Positions 26,159-35,079 are shown, counted from the stretch's first letter. The stretch: 64,000 nucleotides of DNA from an uncultured Holophagaceae bacterium (GCA_903937385.1 CAIZZF010000008.1:124001-188000), one strand, 5' to 3'. The notes: a model not told the origin generated them from the letters alone. Numbers and translations are program-made.

Positions 26159-27622
26159 TCAACCCGAAACGCCCGTCCCCAGGAGCCGCGCAATGACATC
26201 CGCAGCGGTATAGGACAGGGCGCCTGGTCGCAGGAACCGGGCGATGTCGGCGACATCATCGCCGGAGGTGACGAGCGTCTTTTCGACGATTCCCTTGCGG
26301 ACCTGCGGCAGGCCCACATCTGCCATGAGCGCGTTGCAGAGGCACTTCCGTCCCAGGGCGCCCTCCTCCGAGCCCCCCTTGGCCACGTAGTGGGAGACAG
26401 GCTCGGAGGCGCAGCGGTAGCCGATGGAGCCATCCTCCTGGCGATAGGACTCCCGCAAGTAGCCCAGATCGCAGATGCGGGTACGCGCCAGATACTCGGC
26501 CTCGGTCGAGAGGCTGCCCTCGAGCTGCACGACCTTGAAGGGGAACCCCGTGGGCGAGGCCACGGGATCCGTGAACACCCGGGCCTGCCCGGCCACAGCG
26601 AGACGGAGGACCTGCTCCCGGGCATGGGGCTCCAGCCCCGATTCATTGCAGTAGGCGAAGGCGGTGCCCACCTGGATGCCTGCGGCCCCCAGCGCCAGCG
26701 CGTCGCGCAGCCCCTCGGCGGTGCCCCGGCTGCCCGCCAGCCAGAAGGGCAGGCCCAGCTCCCGCAGCTTGACCAGGTCCACCAGGTCCCGCTCGCCGTA
26801 GACCGGCATGCCCTCGGCCGAGAGGGGTGGATTGCCGCGCGGAGGTGCGTTGTGCCCGCCGGCGGTGGGGGCCTCCACGATGAAGCCGTCGATGCGGCCA
26901 TTCGCCTTGCGGGTGAAGGTGTGGGCCAGCGAGTTCGAGGAGACGATCGGCAGGAAGGCCGGCCGCAGCAACTCAGGCGCGGCCCCCTCATTCCAGTCCG
27001 CCGGGGAGAAGCGCATCTGCGTATCCTCGCCCGGGAGAGAGCCCGTTACCGTCAGTGGATAGGCCGCCGCCGCCTGGCGCGCGAAGGCATCCAGCACCCC
27101 CGGGATCCGGATGGGGATGCCGGCGCCCATGATGACCACCGCCACGCCGGCAAGCATGGCGCCATAGATCGAGGGCAGGATGGGCAGCTGGATCTTCTCG
27201 AGGTAGTTGATGCCGACCGGCCCGTCGTGGCCCTCCCGAGCCAGGAAGACCTCCGCGAAGTTGCCGACGATGCAGAGCTCCACCAGCTCCCGGGCCGATC
27301 CCGTCCGGGAATACATCGGCAGGGACTTGTACGGTGTTCCGGCTGGCCTGCCGCCCTCGACAAAGTGGCGCGCCAGCACGCGCTGGGCCATGGCCTGGAA
27401 GGGGAAGGCGCTCAGCGCCCGGCGCATGTGGCCCCCCTCGTCGCCATCCTGCAGACGGCGCGCCAGCATCACATCCAGCACCGTGCCCGACACCACGCCG
27501 AGCTGGCCGAGCCGCGACACGGCGTTCGCGAGGGTCCAGTTCGAGATGCCCACGCCCATTCCACCTTGAATGATCATCGGGAGTGCCAAGGTCGGCCTTT
27601 CCGGCCGAAGAGGGTTGGCCAC
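26159..27622 (-). CDS. Nitronate monooxygenase-like FMN protein
   Basis: About 487 residues with the TIM-barrel features of the NMO/PfaD group: the phosphate/FMN loop MIIQGGMGVGISNW at the N-terminus, FIVEAPTAGGHNAPPRG in the middle, and a GAAGIQVGTAFAYCNES segment. It should oxidise nitronates or act on an unknown substrate with FMN. The C-terminal part has four extra Cys (in ARTRICDLGY, GYRCASEP and RKCLCNALM) that could bind metal. The start is unclear: GTG 27622 keeps the first strand, while ATG 27577 would begin at MIIQGG. Neither has a clear ribosome-binding site. Confidence 0.78.
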   Translation of the reverse strand: MANPLRPERPTLALPMIIQGGMGVGISNWTLANAVSRLGQLGVVSGTVLDVMLARRLQDGDEGGHMRRALSAFPFQAMAQRVLARHFVEGGRPAGTPYKSLPMYSRTGSARELVELCIVGNFAEVFLAREGHDGPVGINYLEKIQLPILPSIYGAMLAGVAVVIMGAGIPIRIPGVLDAFARQAAAAYPLTVTGSLPGEDTQMRFSPADWNEGAAPELLRPAFLPIVSSNSLAHTFTRKANGRIDGFIVEAPTAGGHNAPPRGNPPLSAEGMPVYGERDLVDLVKLRELGLPFWLAGSRGTAEGLRDALALGAAGIQVGTAFAYCNESGLEPHAREQVLRLAVAGQARVFTDPVASPTGFPFKVVQLEGSLSTEAEYLARTRICDLGYLRESYRQEDGSIGYRCASEPVSHYVAKGGSEEGALGRKCLCNALMADVGLPQVRKGIVEKTLVTSGDDVADIARFLRPGALSYTAADVIARLLGTGVSG

Positions 27623-27683
27623 CCATAGAATAGTTTGGGGAGCAAATGCCGAGCGAAGGATTTGTTCCCGACCAGACGGAGCT

Positions 27684-28547
27684 TCAGCCTTCCAGTGCCG
27701 CCTTGGGTCGCAGCTGCACCAGCGCCACCGCCGCCAGGATGATGGCCATGCCCACATAGCTGCGGAGGCCGAAGGACTCATGGAGCCCGTAGCGGCCCAG
27801 GAGCACGGCCACCAGGGGATTCAGGTAGGCGTAGGTGCCCATCTTCGCCGGGGGCCAGGCCTTGGCCAGGTAGCCGTAGGCGGTGAAGGCCAGCAACGAC
27901 CCGAACAGGACCAGATAGCCGATGGCGTACAGCGTCTTCGGGGTCACGGGCCCCCGCAGGAAGCCACCGGTGAAGGGAGCGAGCACCAACCCCATGAGCG
28001 CGGCCGTGGCCATCTGGAAGGCCACGTTGGTGAAGAGCCCGCCGCCACGCACATGGCGTCGGCCGTGCAGGGTGCCCCAGGCCCATGCCAGGGGCGCCGC
28101 TACCATGGCGGCCACGCCTCCCGCATGGAGCCGCGTCCCGCCCTCGGGCCAGACCAGCACGGCCACGCCCAGGAGGCCAAGGATCAGGCCCACCCAGCCC
28201 TTGGGGCCCAGGGGCTCCCGGGCCATGGAGAAGACCGCCAGCCAGAGGGGCACCAGGGCCGACAGGATGGCCGCCAGCCCCGAGCTCACGTGCATCTCCG
28301 CCCAGGAGACCAGGGCGTTGGCGATGCCCAGCAGCAGGACGCCCACGATCACCAGGTGCCCGGCCTCGCGCAGGGTGGGCCAGGCCTCCTTGCGCAGGCG
28401 GCCCAGGCCCAGCGCCAGCAGCGCCGAGATGGAGAAGCGCAGCGCCACCATGCCATAGGGCGTGAAGGACTCGATCCCCACGGCGATGGCAAAGTAGGTG
28501 GACCCCCACACCACGGCCACCGTGAGGTAGGCCAGCCAGGCAAGCAT
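27684..28547 (-). CDS. EamA/DMT-family transporter
   Basis: 287 residues, about ten membrane helices in two EamA repeats; VAVVWGSTYFAIAVGIESF at the N-terminus is typical of RhaT/YdcZ-type exporters. It starts 25 bp after an Lrp/AsnC regulator gene on the same strand, the usual arrangement for amino-acid exporters controlled by Lrp-type sensors. The substrate is therefore probably an amino acid or related metabolite, but this is inference from context. Confidence 0.87.
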   Translation of the reverse strand: MLAWLAYLTVAVVWGSTYFAIAVGIESFTPYGMVALRFSISALLALGLGRLRKEAWPTLREAGHLVIVGVLLLGIANALVSWAEMHVSSGLAAILSALVPLWLAVFSMAREPLGPKGWVGLILGLLGVAVLVWPEGGTRLHAGGVAAMVAAPLAWAWGTLHGRRHVRGGGLFTNVAFQMATAALMGLVLAPFTGGFLRGPVTPKTLYAIGYLVLFGSLLAFTAYGYLAKAWPPAKMGTYAYLNPLVAVLLGRYGLHESFGLRSYVGMAIILAAVALVQLRPKAALEG

Positions 28548-28572
28548 CAGGCGCGACTGCCGTGGTGTCGTT

Positions 28573-29076
28573 TCAACGCTTGGCCTTCTTCGCCGCGCTC
28601 TCGATGGGGAAGGGACTCGGGCCCGCCTTCTCCCAGTGGGTCTCCAACACCATGGTGGTGCGGGTCGTGACCATGGGGCCGAGCATGCGGATGCGGCGCA
28701 GGCGCTCGGCGATGCCCGCGGGGGTCTCCGCCACGATCTTGAGCAGCAGGGCGTCCTCGCCGGCGATGGTGTGGGCCTCCAGAATGTCGGGTTCGTCCTC
28801 CAGGGCCTTGATGAAGCGCTGCTCGATGGCCTCGTTGTTGTCCTTGTAGCGCACGGCCACGAAGGCCACCGTGGGCTTGTTCACGGAGGCGGGCTTCACC
28901 CGGGCCGCGTAGCCCCCCAGCACGCCGTCCGCTTCCAGGCGCTTCACGCGGTCGATGATCGTGGGGCGGCTCACGCCCAGGCGTTCGGCCAGCTCCGCGT
29001 GGCTCATGCGGCCATCCTGCTGGAGCAGGGCCACCAGCCGGCGGTTGAGGTCGTCTTCCATCAGCAGCTTCGCCAT
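28573..29076 (-). CDS. Lrp/AsnC-family transcriptional regulator
   Basis: 167 residues: N-terminal helix-turn-helix (about 8-60, RMSHAELAERLGVSRPTIID) and a C-terminal RAM ligand-binding domain (about 70-150). Such regulators form octamers that sense amino acids. A Lys-rich tail (SAAKKAKR) ends the protein. It is immediately upstream of an EamA exporter, its likely target, and divergent from kdsA with a 128-bp gap. Confidence 0.88.
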   Translation of the reverse strand: MAKLLMEDDLNRRLVALLQQDGRMSHAELAERLGVSRPTIIDRVKRLEADGVLGGYAARVKPASVNKPTVAFVAVRYKDNNEAIEQRFIKALEDEPDILEAHTIAGEDALLLKIVAETPAGIAERLRRIRMLGPMVTTRTTMVLETHWEKAGPSPFPIESAAKKAKR

Positions 29077-29204
29077 GTCTGGCTCCGGGGAAAAGGGTGG
29101 GGGATCGCCCGAACAGTATGCCAGCGGAATTGACCGGATGCATTACGACCCGTCAATCAACCCTGGGGAGGTCAGAACCGTCTAAACTGAGCACCGAGGT
29201 AGCC

Positions 29205-30035
29205 ATGGACTTTGCCCGCCCCTTCACCGACCAGAGCTTCTTCCTCATCGCGGGGCCCTGTGTCATCGAAAGCCGCGAGCACAGCCACTTCATGGCCTCG
29301 AGCCTGCGGGACCTGGCCGAGGCCCGGGGCATCCCGTTTATCTTCAAGGCCAGCTTCGACAAGGCCAACCGCACCAGCCTGGACAGCCACCGGGGGCCGG
29401 GCATGACGGGCGGGCTCGACATCCTCGCCGAGGTGCGCAGCCGCTACGGCGTGCCCGTGCTGACGGACGTGCACGAGAGCGACCAGTGTGCCGCGGCGGC
29501 CCAGGCCGTGGACGTGCTCCAGATCCCGGCCTTCCTCTGCCGCCAGACCGACCTGCTGGTGGCCGCCGCCGCCACGGGCCGCACCGTGAACCTGAAGAAG
29601 GGCCAGTTCCTCGCGCCCTGGGATCTGCAGCACGGCGTAGAGAAGCTCAAGTCCGTGCCGGGCCACGGCGAGGTGTGGGTGACCGAGCGCGGTTCCACCT
29701 TCGGCTACGGCAACCTGGTGGTGGACTTCCAGAGCTTCCCGCACCTGCGCAAGACCGGCTGCCCCGTGATCTTCGACGCCACCCACAGCGTGCAGAAGCC
29801 GGGCGCCCTGGGCAAGGCCACCGGCGGCGCGCGGGAGATGATCCCCGCCCTGGCCCGCGCCGCCGCCACCGTGGTGGACGGCTTCTTCTTCGAGGTCCAT
29901 GACTGCCCCGAGAAGGCTCACAGCGACGGCGCCAACGCCCTGCGCCTGGATCAGTTCGGCGACCTGCTTGATCAGCTGCTGGCGCTCTGGCGCGCGGGCC
30001 GCGCGGCTGCGCTGCTGGACCCTGCGGGGAAATGA
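29205..30035 (+). CDS. kdsA: 3-deoxy-8-phosphooctulonate synthase
   Basis: 276 residues. It condenses arabinose-5-phosphate with PEP to make KDO-8-phosphate for LPS. Motifs include FLIAGPCVIESREH, VNLKKGQFLAPWDLQ, ERGSTFGYGNLVVDF and FDATHSVQKPG. Cys19 in AGPCV marks the metal-dependent class (Asn in the E. coli enzyme). GAGGT precedes the ATG at 29205; a longer ORF from 29097 is not supported. The stop overlaps the next gene by ATGA. Confidence 0.95.
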   Translation: MDFARPFTDQSFFLIAGPCVIESREHSHFMASSLRDLAEARGIPFIFKASFDKANRTSLDSHRGPGMTGGLDILAEVRSRYGVPVLTDVHESDQCAAAAQAVDVLQIPAFLCRQTDLLVAAAATGRTVNLKKGQFLAPWDLQHGVEKLKSVPGHGEVWVTERGSTFGYGNLVVDFQSFPHLRKTGCPVIFDATHSVQKPGALGKATGGAREMIPALARAAATVVDGFFFEVHDCPEKAHSDGANALRLDQFGDLLDQLLALWRAGRAAALLDPAGK

Positions 30036-30589
30036 TGACGCCGGTCCTGAAGGCCGGGCGAGGCCTTGAGCTGCGCCCACTCAATCTGCGGGACGCCAAA
30101 GCTCTGTTCGCCCTCGTCGAGACCAACCGGGAGCGCCTGCGGAAGTGGCTGCCCTGGCCCGATGCCAACCGCAGCCTGCTGGACTCCCGGGCCTACGTCC
30201 TGCGCGTTCGGGGCCAGGCCCGCCTCGGCGTCGCCCGGTCCTTCGGCCTCTGGTCCGCGGACCGGCTCGTGGGGGTCGCCGGCTTCGTGTGGATCGATCC
30301 TGTCAACCGCAGCGCCGCCATCGGCTACTGGCTGGCCCGCGAGGCCGAGGGCCAGGGCCTCATGACCCAGGCCGTGACCGCCCTGCTCCGACACGGGTTC
30401 CGGGACCTCCGGCTGAACCGCATCGAGATCCGGGCCGGCGTGCGCAACCGCCGCAGCCGGGCCATCCCCGAGCGCCTGGGCTTCCGACGCGAAGGTACCC
30501 TCCGCCAGGCCGAGCGCCTCGCCGAGCGCTACGTCGACCACGCCGTCTACGGCCTTCTCGCCGAAGAGTGGCGGGCGTCCAAACGCTAA
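30032..30589 (+). CDS. GNAT acetyltransferase, RimJ/RimL type
   Basis: 185 residues of GCN5-related N-acetyltransferase fold. The RimJ/L-like features are LRPLNLRDAKALFALVE at the start, AIGYWLAREAEGQGLMTQAV (acetyl-CoA loop) and NRIEIRAGVRNRRSRAIPERLGF. In place of the usual N-x-S-x-A-V motif it has R-S-R-A-I-P. It probably acetylates an N-terminal amine or a small amine. The ATG overlaps the kdsA stop (ATGATG gives two in-frame starts), so it is translationally coupled, though no link to KDO synthesis is obvious. Confidence 0.87.
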   Translation: MMTPVLKAGRGLELRPLNLRDAKALFALVETNRERLRKWLPWPDANRSLLDSRAYVLRVRGQARLGVARSFGLWSADRLVGVAGFVWIDPVNRSAAIGYWLAREAEGQGLMTQAVTALLRHGFRDLRLNRIEIRAGVRNRRSRAIPERLGFRREGTLRQAERLAERYVDHAVYGLLAEEWRASKR

Positions 30590-30736
30590 CTCAAAGGTGA
30601 AAGACAAGAACGGATTCATCTCGGAATAGCGTGGAGGTTGGGGCCTGGGTTCTCGTCGTCTTCGCCTTCGCTCGTGCACCGCTGCCAAGGCCCCTGCTCC
30701 TGATGACGGGGCTAGAAAAAGAGAAGAAAAAAGAAA

Positions 30737-30818
30737 ACCGGTGAGGAACAGTGAGGAACGGTGAGACTGCCGCGAGCTGAGTTTCTTTCTCACCGGCCCT
30801 CACCGTTCCTCACGGGTT
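30737..30818. repeat. Intergenic inverted repeat, GTGAGGAAC family
   Basis: The left arm (30737-30765) contains GTGAGGAAC twice with a period of 10 nt; the right arm (30789-30818) is its imperfect reverse complement. A further CCTCAC-rich stretch lies near 30920-30940. The 30590-30997 gap holds this element, a purine-rich run (30710-30735) and no supported gene. The hairpin may end transcription between the GNAT and the folate dehydrogenase genes. Confidence 0.65.
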
Positions 30819-30997
30819 AATTGGCCCTTTTTTGCGAGTTCAGGCGCCCCCAGGGGGGATGCCTGAGCTAGGGGTGATCGGATTGGGTGCGCGTGTCTCC
30901 CGGCATAGCTGACATTCACCAAGGTCCTCACCCTCCCTCACGCCATTCCGCGAAGGACCCAGGGAATCGGGTGGTGGCCCTTGTTCTGGAGGTTGGC

Positions 30998-31858
30998 CTA
31001 CTCCACGCCGGCGGCGTAGGTGAGGTTCAGGAGGGCCATGACGCGGGTGACCTTGCCGACGCTGTTCTTGGTGGTGTCGGTGTACTGGATGCCGCGGCGC
31101 TCCAGGGCCTCGTAGTCGAAGTTGCCATCGCCGCTGAGATCGAAGCAGAGGGCGCCGTCCTTGATCCAGTCGGTGTTGATGGAGTAGCCGGGCGAGGGCA
31201 CGGCGCTGACGATGACATCGGCCATGCGGATGAAGCCCTCCAGATGCTCCTTGTTGGTGTTCGCGTGGCAGAGGATGGGCGTGGCCTTGAGGTTGGCCAC
31301 CATGGCCGTCAGCGGCCGCCCGATGCGCAGGCTGTCGTTGATCACCAGCACGGTCTTGCCCGCCAGCCAGCCGTCTCCGTAACCCCGCTTCAGGGTCTTC
31401 ACGATGGCCCGGGCCGTGCACGGCGTCATGCACCGGTGCTGGGTGCCGTCGTCCATGCGCTTCCGGTACTTGTTCAGGAAGCCGATGTTGATGGCGTGGA
31501 GGCCCTCGATGTCCTTGCTCGGATCTACCAGATCCATGACCTCGTCGTCCTTGATCTCGGGGTAGCGCAGGGGATAGAAGATGAACACGCCGTGGGTCTT
31601 CTCGTCCTGGTTCAGCCGGGCCACCAGCTTCACCATCTGCATGCCGTTCTCCACTCGAAGATCGTGGGCGGCGATGCCCACGTCCTCGCAGTCCTTCATG
31701 AGCCAGCGCTGGTAGGTGACGCTGCCCTGGTCCTGGCTGCCGAGGATGACGCCCAGCCCCGGGGAGAAGCCCAACCTCTTGACGTTGGCTTTCACCAGCT
31801 CCAGGTAGTGGCGGGTCGTGTCATGACAGTCGAGTTTTCCAGTCAGGGTCGTCGGCAT
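30998..31858 (-). CDS. Methylenetetrahydrofolate dehydrogenase, MTD1-like (FolD superfamily)
   Basis: 286 residues of FolD fold: substrate domain with DPSKDIEGLHAINIGFL and TPCTARAIVKTL, then a Rossmann domain with VLVINDSLRIGRPLTAMVAN. The catalytic pair of bifunctional FolD is Tyr-x3-Lys; here Tyr49 is kept but the Lys position is Leu53 (TYQRWLMKDCEDVG). From memory, the segment and the VIN-x-S-x3-GRPL motif look closer to the fungal NAD-dependent monofunctional dehydrogenase MTD1 than to bacterial FolD. So dehydrogenase activity is likely and cyclohydrolase activity doubtful. GAGGTG lies 6 nt before the ATG. Confidence 0.78.
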   Translation of the reverse strand: MPTTLTGKLDCHDTTRHYLELVKANVKRLGFSPGLGVILGSQDQGSVTYQRWLMKDCEDVGIAAHDLRVENGMQMVKLVARLNQDEKTHGVFIFYPLRYPEIKDDEVMDLVDPSKDIEGLHAINIGFLNKYRKRMDDGTQHRCMTPCTARAIVKTLKRGYGDGWLAGKTVLVINDSLRIGRPLTAMVANLKATPILCHANTNKEHLEGFIRMADVIVSAVPSPGYSINTDWIKDGALCFDLSGDGNFDYEALERRGIQYTDTTKNSVGKVTRVMALLNLTYAAGVE

Positions 31859-31926
31859 TCAGCACCTCGAGGACCAGTCTAGCGAAACCCCAGGTTTCAG
31901 AGGCGGCGCACCCTTATCCTGGAGCC

Positions 31927-33381
31927 ATGCGTCCCGCCAAACCCAGCCCCCGCGACTTCCAGACAAGGCTCCGCGCCGCCTATCCCGACGCGAAGTGCGC
32001 GCTGGACCATGCGGATCCCTTCCAGCTGGTGGTGGCCACCATCCTCAGCGCCCAGTGCACGGACGCCCGGGTGAACCTCACCACCCCGGCCCTCTTCGCC
32101 CGCTTCCCGGATGCGGCCAGCCTGGCGGCGGCTCGCGTCGAAGATGTCGAGGTCCTCATCCGCTCCACGGGCTTCTACCACAACAAGGCCCGGAACCTCA
32201 TCGGCCTGGGGCAGGCCCTGGTGGCCCGCCACGGCGGGGAGGTGCCCTCCGATCCGGCAGCCCTGGGCGCCCTCCCCGGCGTGGGTCAGAAGACCGCCAA
32301 CGTGGTGCTGGCCAATGCCTTCGGCGTGCCGGCCCTGGCCGTGGACACCCACATCTTCCGGGTGGCCCGCCGCCTCGGCCTGTCCAAGGCCCCCACCCCC
32401 GAGAAGGTCGAGGCCGATCTCTGCCGCGCCTTCCCCCGGGAGGACTGGATCGAGCTGCACCACCAGCTCATCTTCCACGGCCGCCGCACCTGCGATGCCC
32501 GCCGCCCGGACTGCGCCGGCTGCCCGGTGCTGGACCTCTGCCCGACGGGCCTCGGGGCGATCAAGGACCCGCACCTGGGTGTGAAGCTGGCGGCGGTGAC
32601 CGCCGCGCCCCGACCCGCACCCGCCGCCGCCGAGGCCCTGGCACCGGGCCGACAGGTTCCCCAGCGCATCATCAGCCTCGTGCCCTCGGTGACGGAGCTG
32701 CTGGTGCAGTGGGGCCTCGCCGCGCGACTGGCCGGGAGATCCCGCTACTGCATCGAGCCCCGCTGGATCCGCAACACCGTGCCCGCCGTGGGCGGCACCA
32801 AGGATCCTGATCTCGGCCGCATCCGGGATCTGGCGCCGGACCTGGTGATCCTGGAAAAGGACGAGAACCCCAAGGCTGTGGCGGAGGCCCTGGACGCCCT
32901 CGGCATCCCCTGGCTGGCCCTGGAGATCCACACGGTCCAGGACTGCGCTGCGGCCCTGCGCCTGCTGGGCGCGCGCCTCGGCGTGCCAGATGCAGCGGAA
33001 GCCCGGGCCACCGCCCTGGAAGCCCAGTTGAAGGGTCGCCGCCGCAAGGGGCCCCGCGCCCTGGCCCTCATCTGGGCCTCGCCCTGGATGAGCTCCGGAC
33101 CCGACACCTACGTGGGCGACCTGCTAAAGCGGGGCGGCCTCACCCCCATCGGCCCCGACCGCTATCCCGTCCTGTCCGAGGCGGACCTGGAGGCCCTGGC
33201 GCCCGAAGTGATCCTCCTCCCCACAGAGCCTTACAAATTCAACCGCCGCCACCAGACCGCCCTGCAGAAGCGCTTCCCCGAAGCCCGCGTGGAGCTCGTC
33301 GATGGCCAGGCCCTCACCTGGTACCTCAGCCGCACCGAACAAGGCCTCGACCTTGTCCGGGAGCTGGCAGGACGAACCTAG
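31927..33381 (+). CDS. Endonuclease III fused to a helical-backbone metal receptor domain
   Basis: 484 residues in one uninterrupted frame. Residues 1-210 are a complete endonuclease III: the HhH motif LPGVGQKTANVVLANAF with catalytic Lys122, Asp140 in VDTHIFRVARRL, and the 4Fe-4S loop with Cys189, 196, 199 and 205 (C-x6-C-x2-C-x5-C). After an Ala/Pro linker (about 223-243), residues 245-484 form a BtuF/TroA-like metal or cobalamin receptor domain (RIISLVPSVTELLVQWGL, LAPDLVILEKDENP, ALIWASPWMSSGPDTYVGDLL). Neither part has a signal peptide, so the receptor half would be cytoplasmic. DNA glycosylase/AP-lyase function is secure; the purpose of the fusion is unknown. Confidence 0.9.
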   Translation: MRPAKPSPRDFQTRLRAAYPDAKCALDHADPFQLVVATILSAQCTDARVNLTTPALFARFPDAASLAAARVEDVEVLIRSTGFYHNKARNLIGLGQALVARHGGEVPSDPAALGALPGVGQKTANVVLANAFGVPALAVDTHIFRVARRLGLSKAPTPEKVEADLCRAFPREDWIELHHQLIFHGRRTCDARRPDCAGCPVLDLCPTGLGAIKDPHLGVKLAAVTAAPRPAPAAAEALAPGRQVPQRIISLVPSVTELLVQWGLAARLAGRSRYCIEPRWIRNTVPAVGGTKDPDLGRIRDLAPDLVILEKDENPKAVAEALDALGIPWLALEIHTVQDCAAALRLLGARLGVPDAAEARATALEAQLKGRRRKGPRALALIWASPWMSSGPDTYVGDLLKRGGLTPIGPDRYPVLSEADLEALAPEVILLPTEPYKFNRRHQTALQKRFPEARVELVDGQALTWYLSRTEQGLDLVRELAGRT

Positions 33382-33396
33382 AAAAAACGGAAAGGA

Positions 33397-33463
33397 TCAC
33401 CACGAAGACACGAAGAAAGAAAAGAGCAGTTATCTTTTGCACTTCTTCGTGTCTTCGTGGTGA
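33397..33463. repeat. Perfect 19-bp inverted repeat, ACGAAG family
   Basis: TCACCACGAAGACACGAAG (33397-33415) is repeated exactly in reverse complement at 33445-33463, enclosing a 29-nt AT-richer loop. The arm itself contains ACGAAGAC/ACGAAG as a short tandem. It lies between two convergent genes and may terminate both. A related copy is at 45.85-45.91 kb. Confidence 0.75.
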
Positions 33464-33489
33464 ATCAGTTGCCCTTATCTTTTCAGTCG

Positions 33490-35079
33490 CTAGTTGATGC
33501 GGCGCTCGCGGCCTTTCCACTCCTTGTCGCGGAGGAGGAACTTCTGGATCTTGCCGGTGGAGGTCTTGGGCAGGCCGCCGAACTCGATGTGCCGGGGCAG
33601 CTTGAAGTTCGCCAGGCGGGTGCGGCAGTGGGCCACGAGCTCCTCGGCCGTCAGCGTCGCGCCGGGCTTGAGGGTCACGAAGGCCTTGGGCACCTCGCCC
33701 CACTTCTCGTCGGGCACCGCGATGACCGCGCACTCCATCACGGCGGGGTGGGAGACCACCGCCTGCTCCACCTCGATGGTGGAGATGTTCTCGCCGCCGC
33801 TGATGATGATGTCCTTCATGCGGTCCCGCAGCTCGATGGAGCCATCCGGATGGCTCACGCCCAGGTCGCCGGAGTGGAACCAGCCCCCCTTGAAGGCCTT
33901 GGCCGTGGAGACCGGGTCGTTGTAGTAGCCCATCATCACCACGTTGCCGCGCATGACCACCTCGCCCATGGTGGCGCTGTCCGCGGGGACATCCCGCATC
34001 TCGTCATCGACGATGCGGACTTCGCCGGCACAGACATTGGCCATGCCCTGGCGGGCGCGGAAGTCGGCCTGATCCGCGGGCGACATGGCCGCCAGGCCCG
34101 GGGGGGGCACGTTGATGGTGAAGGGTCCGTAGACCTCGGTCAGACCATAGACGTGGTCCAGGTGGAAGTTCAGCTCGGACATGCGGGTGATGAGCGTGGG
34201 AGAGGGCGGAGCGCCCGCCGCGAAGAGCCGCACGGGCTTGACCAGCTGGTGGGCGGCGGGGTCGTTCATGAGCATGGTGCAGACCGTGGGGGCCGCGCAG
34301 AAGTGCGTCACGCCCGTATCGAACAGCTCCCAGGTGGGACCCGGCTCGATCTTGGGGATGCAGACGCTCTCCGCGCCCACGGCCACGACGCCCCAGGTGA
34401 AGCACCAGCCGTTGCAGTGGAACATGGGCAGAGTCCACAGGTAGCGGGACTCCAGCTGGAGGCGGTGGTCGATGACCATGGCCAGGGCGTTCAGGTAGGC
34501 GCCCCGGTGGTGGTAGACCACGCCCTTGGGGCGGCCCGTGGTGCCCGAGGTGTAGTTGATGGTGATGGGCTCGTCCTCGCTCTCCAGCACCAGCTCGACA
34601 GGCTCCTCGGAGCCCCGGGCCAGCAGGGCCTCGAAATCCGGGCCGAGGACCACGCGCTGGATCGTGGGGGGCACGCTGGCCAGCGTGGGCAGCAGCTCCG
34701 GGGACACGAAGACCTTGGTGGCGCCGCAGTGATCGATGATGTAGGCCACCTCGTCCTGGTTCAGACGGGTGTTGATGGCCACCAGCACGCCCCCGGCGAG
34801 GGGAATGGCGGTGTGCGCGATGAGCAGCGGCTCCGAGTTGAAGGCCAGGAAGGCGATCCGGTCGCCCTTCTTGAGGTCATCCGCCCGCAAGGCAGAGGCC
34901 AGCCGCCGCGTCCGGGCCCGGGTCTCGCGCCAGGTGTAGCGGCGGTCCCCGTCGGTCACCGAGGTCCGGTTGGCGTAGACCTCCCCCGCCCGCTCCATGA
35001 AGTGGATGGGGCTGAGCTCCTGCCGATAGACTTTCGGCTCAGCGGACCGGGCCGGGGCTGGAGCTTTTGAAGGCTTCAT
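33490..35079 (-). CDS. Acyl-CoA synthetase (AMP-forming)
   Basis: 529 residues of the ANL superfamily. The P-loop INYTSGTTGRPKGVVYHHRG, the motif VYGLTEVYGPF, the hinge GDLGVSHPDGSIELRDRMKD and the C-terminal catalytic Lys in KTSTGKIQKFLLRD are all intact. It is similar to medium/long-chain fatty-acyl-CoA ligases of the AlkK/FadD group; the chain length preference cannot be told. GGAGG lies before the ATG at 35079. It has no beta-oxidation neighbours in this window. Confidence 0.9.
   Translation of the reverse strand: MKPSKAPAPARSAEPKVYRQELSPIHFMERAGEVYANRTSVTDGDRRYTWRETRARTRRLASALRADDLKKGDRIAFLAFNSEPLLIAHTAIPLAGGVLVAINTRLNQDEVAYIIDHCGATKVFVSPELLPTLASVPPTIQRVVLGPDFEALLARGSEEPVELVLESEDEPITINYTSGTTGRPKGVVYHHRGAYLNALAMVIDHRLQLESRYLWTLPMFHCNGWCFTWGVVAVGAESVCIPKIEPGPTWELFDTGVTHFCAAPTVCTMLMNDPAAHQLVKPVRLFAAGAPPSPTLITRMSELNFHLDHVYGLTEVYGPFTINVPPPGLAAMSPADQADFRARQGMANVCAGEVRIVDDEMRDVPADSATMGEVVMRGNVVMMGYYNDPVSTAKAFKGGWFHSGDLGVSHPDGSIELRDRMKDIIISGGENISTIEVEQAVVSHPAVMECAVIAVPDEKWGEVPKAFVTLKPGATLTAEELVAHCRTRLANFKLPRHIEFGGLPKTSTGKIQKFLLRDKEWKGRERRIN

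Noticed and set aside
30710-30740. Purine-rich run as a possible origin or AT-rich regulatory region
   Set aside because: It is a short A/G stretch adjoining a hairpin; there are no DnaA boxes, iterons or replication genes nearby.
31927-33381. Frameshift or missing stop joining nth with a downstream receptor gene
   Set aside because: The frame is clean, the linker is a normal Ala/Pro stretch and no start codon with a ribosome-binding site lies at the junction. It is kept as a real fusion, but comparison with relatives is needed.
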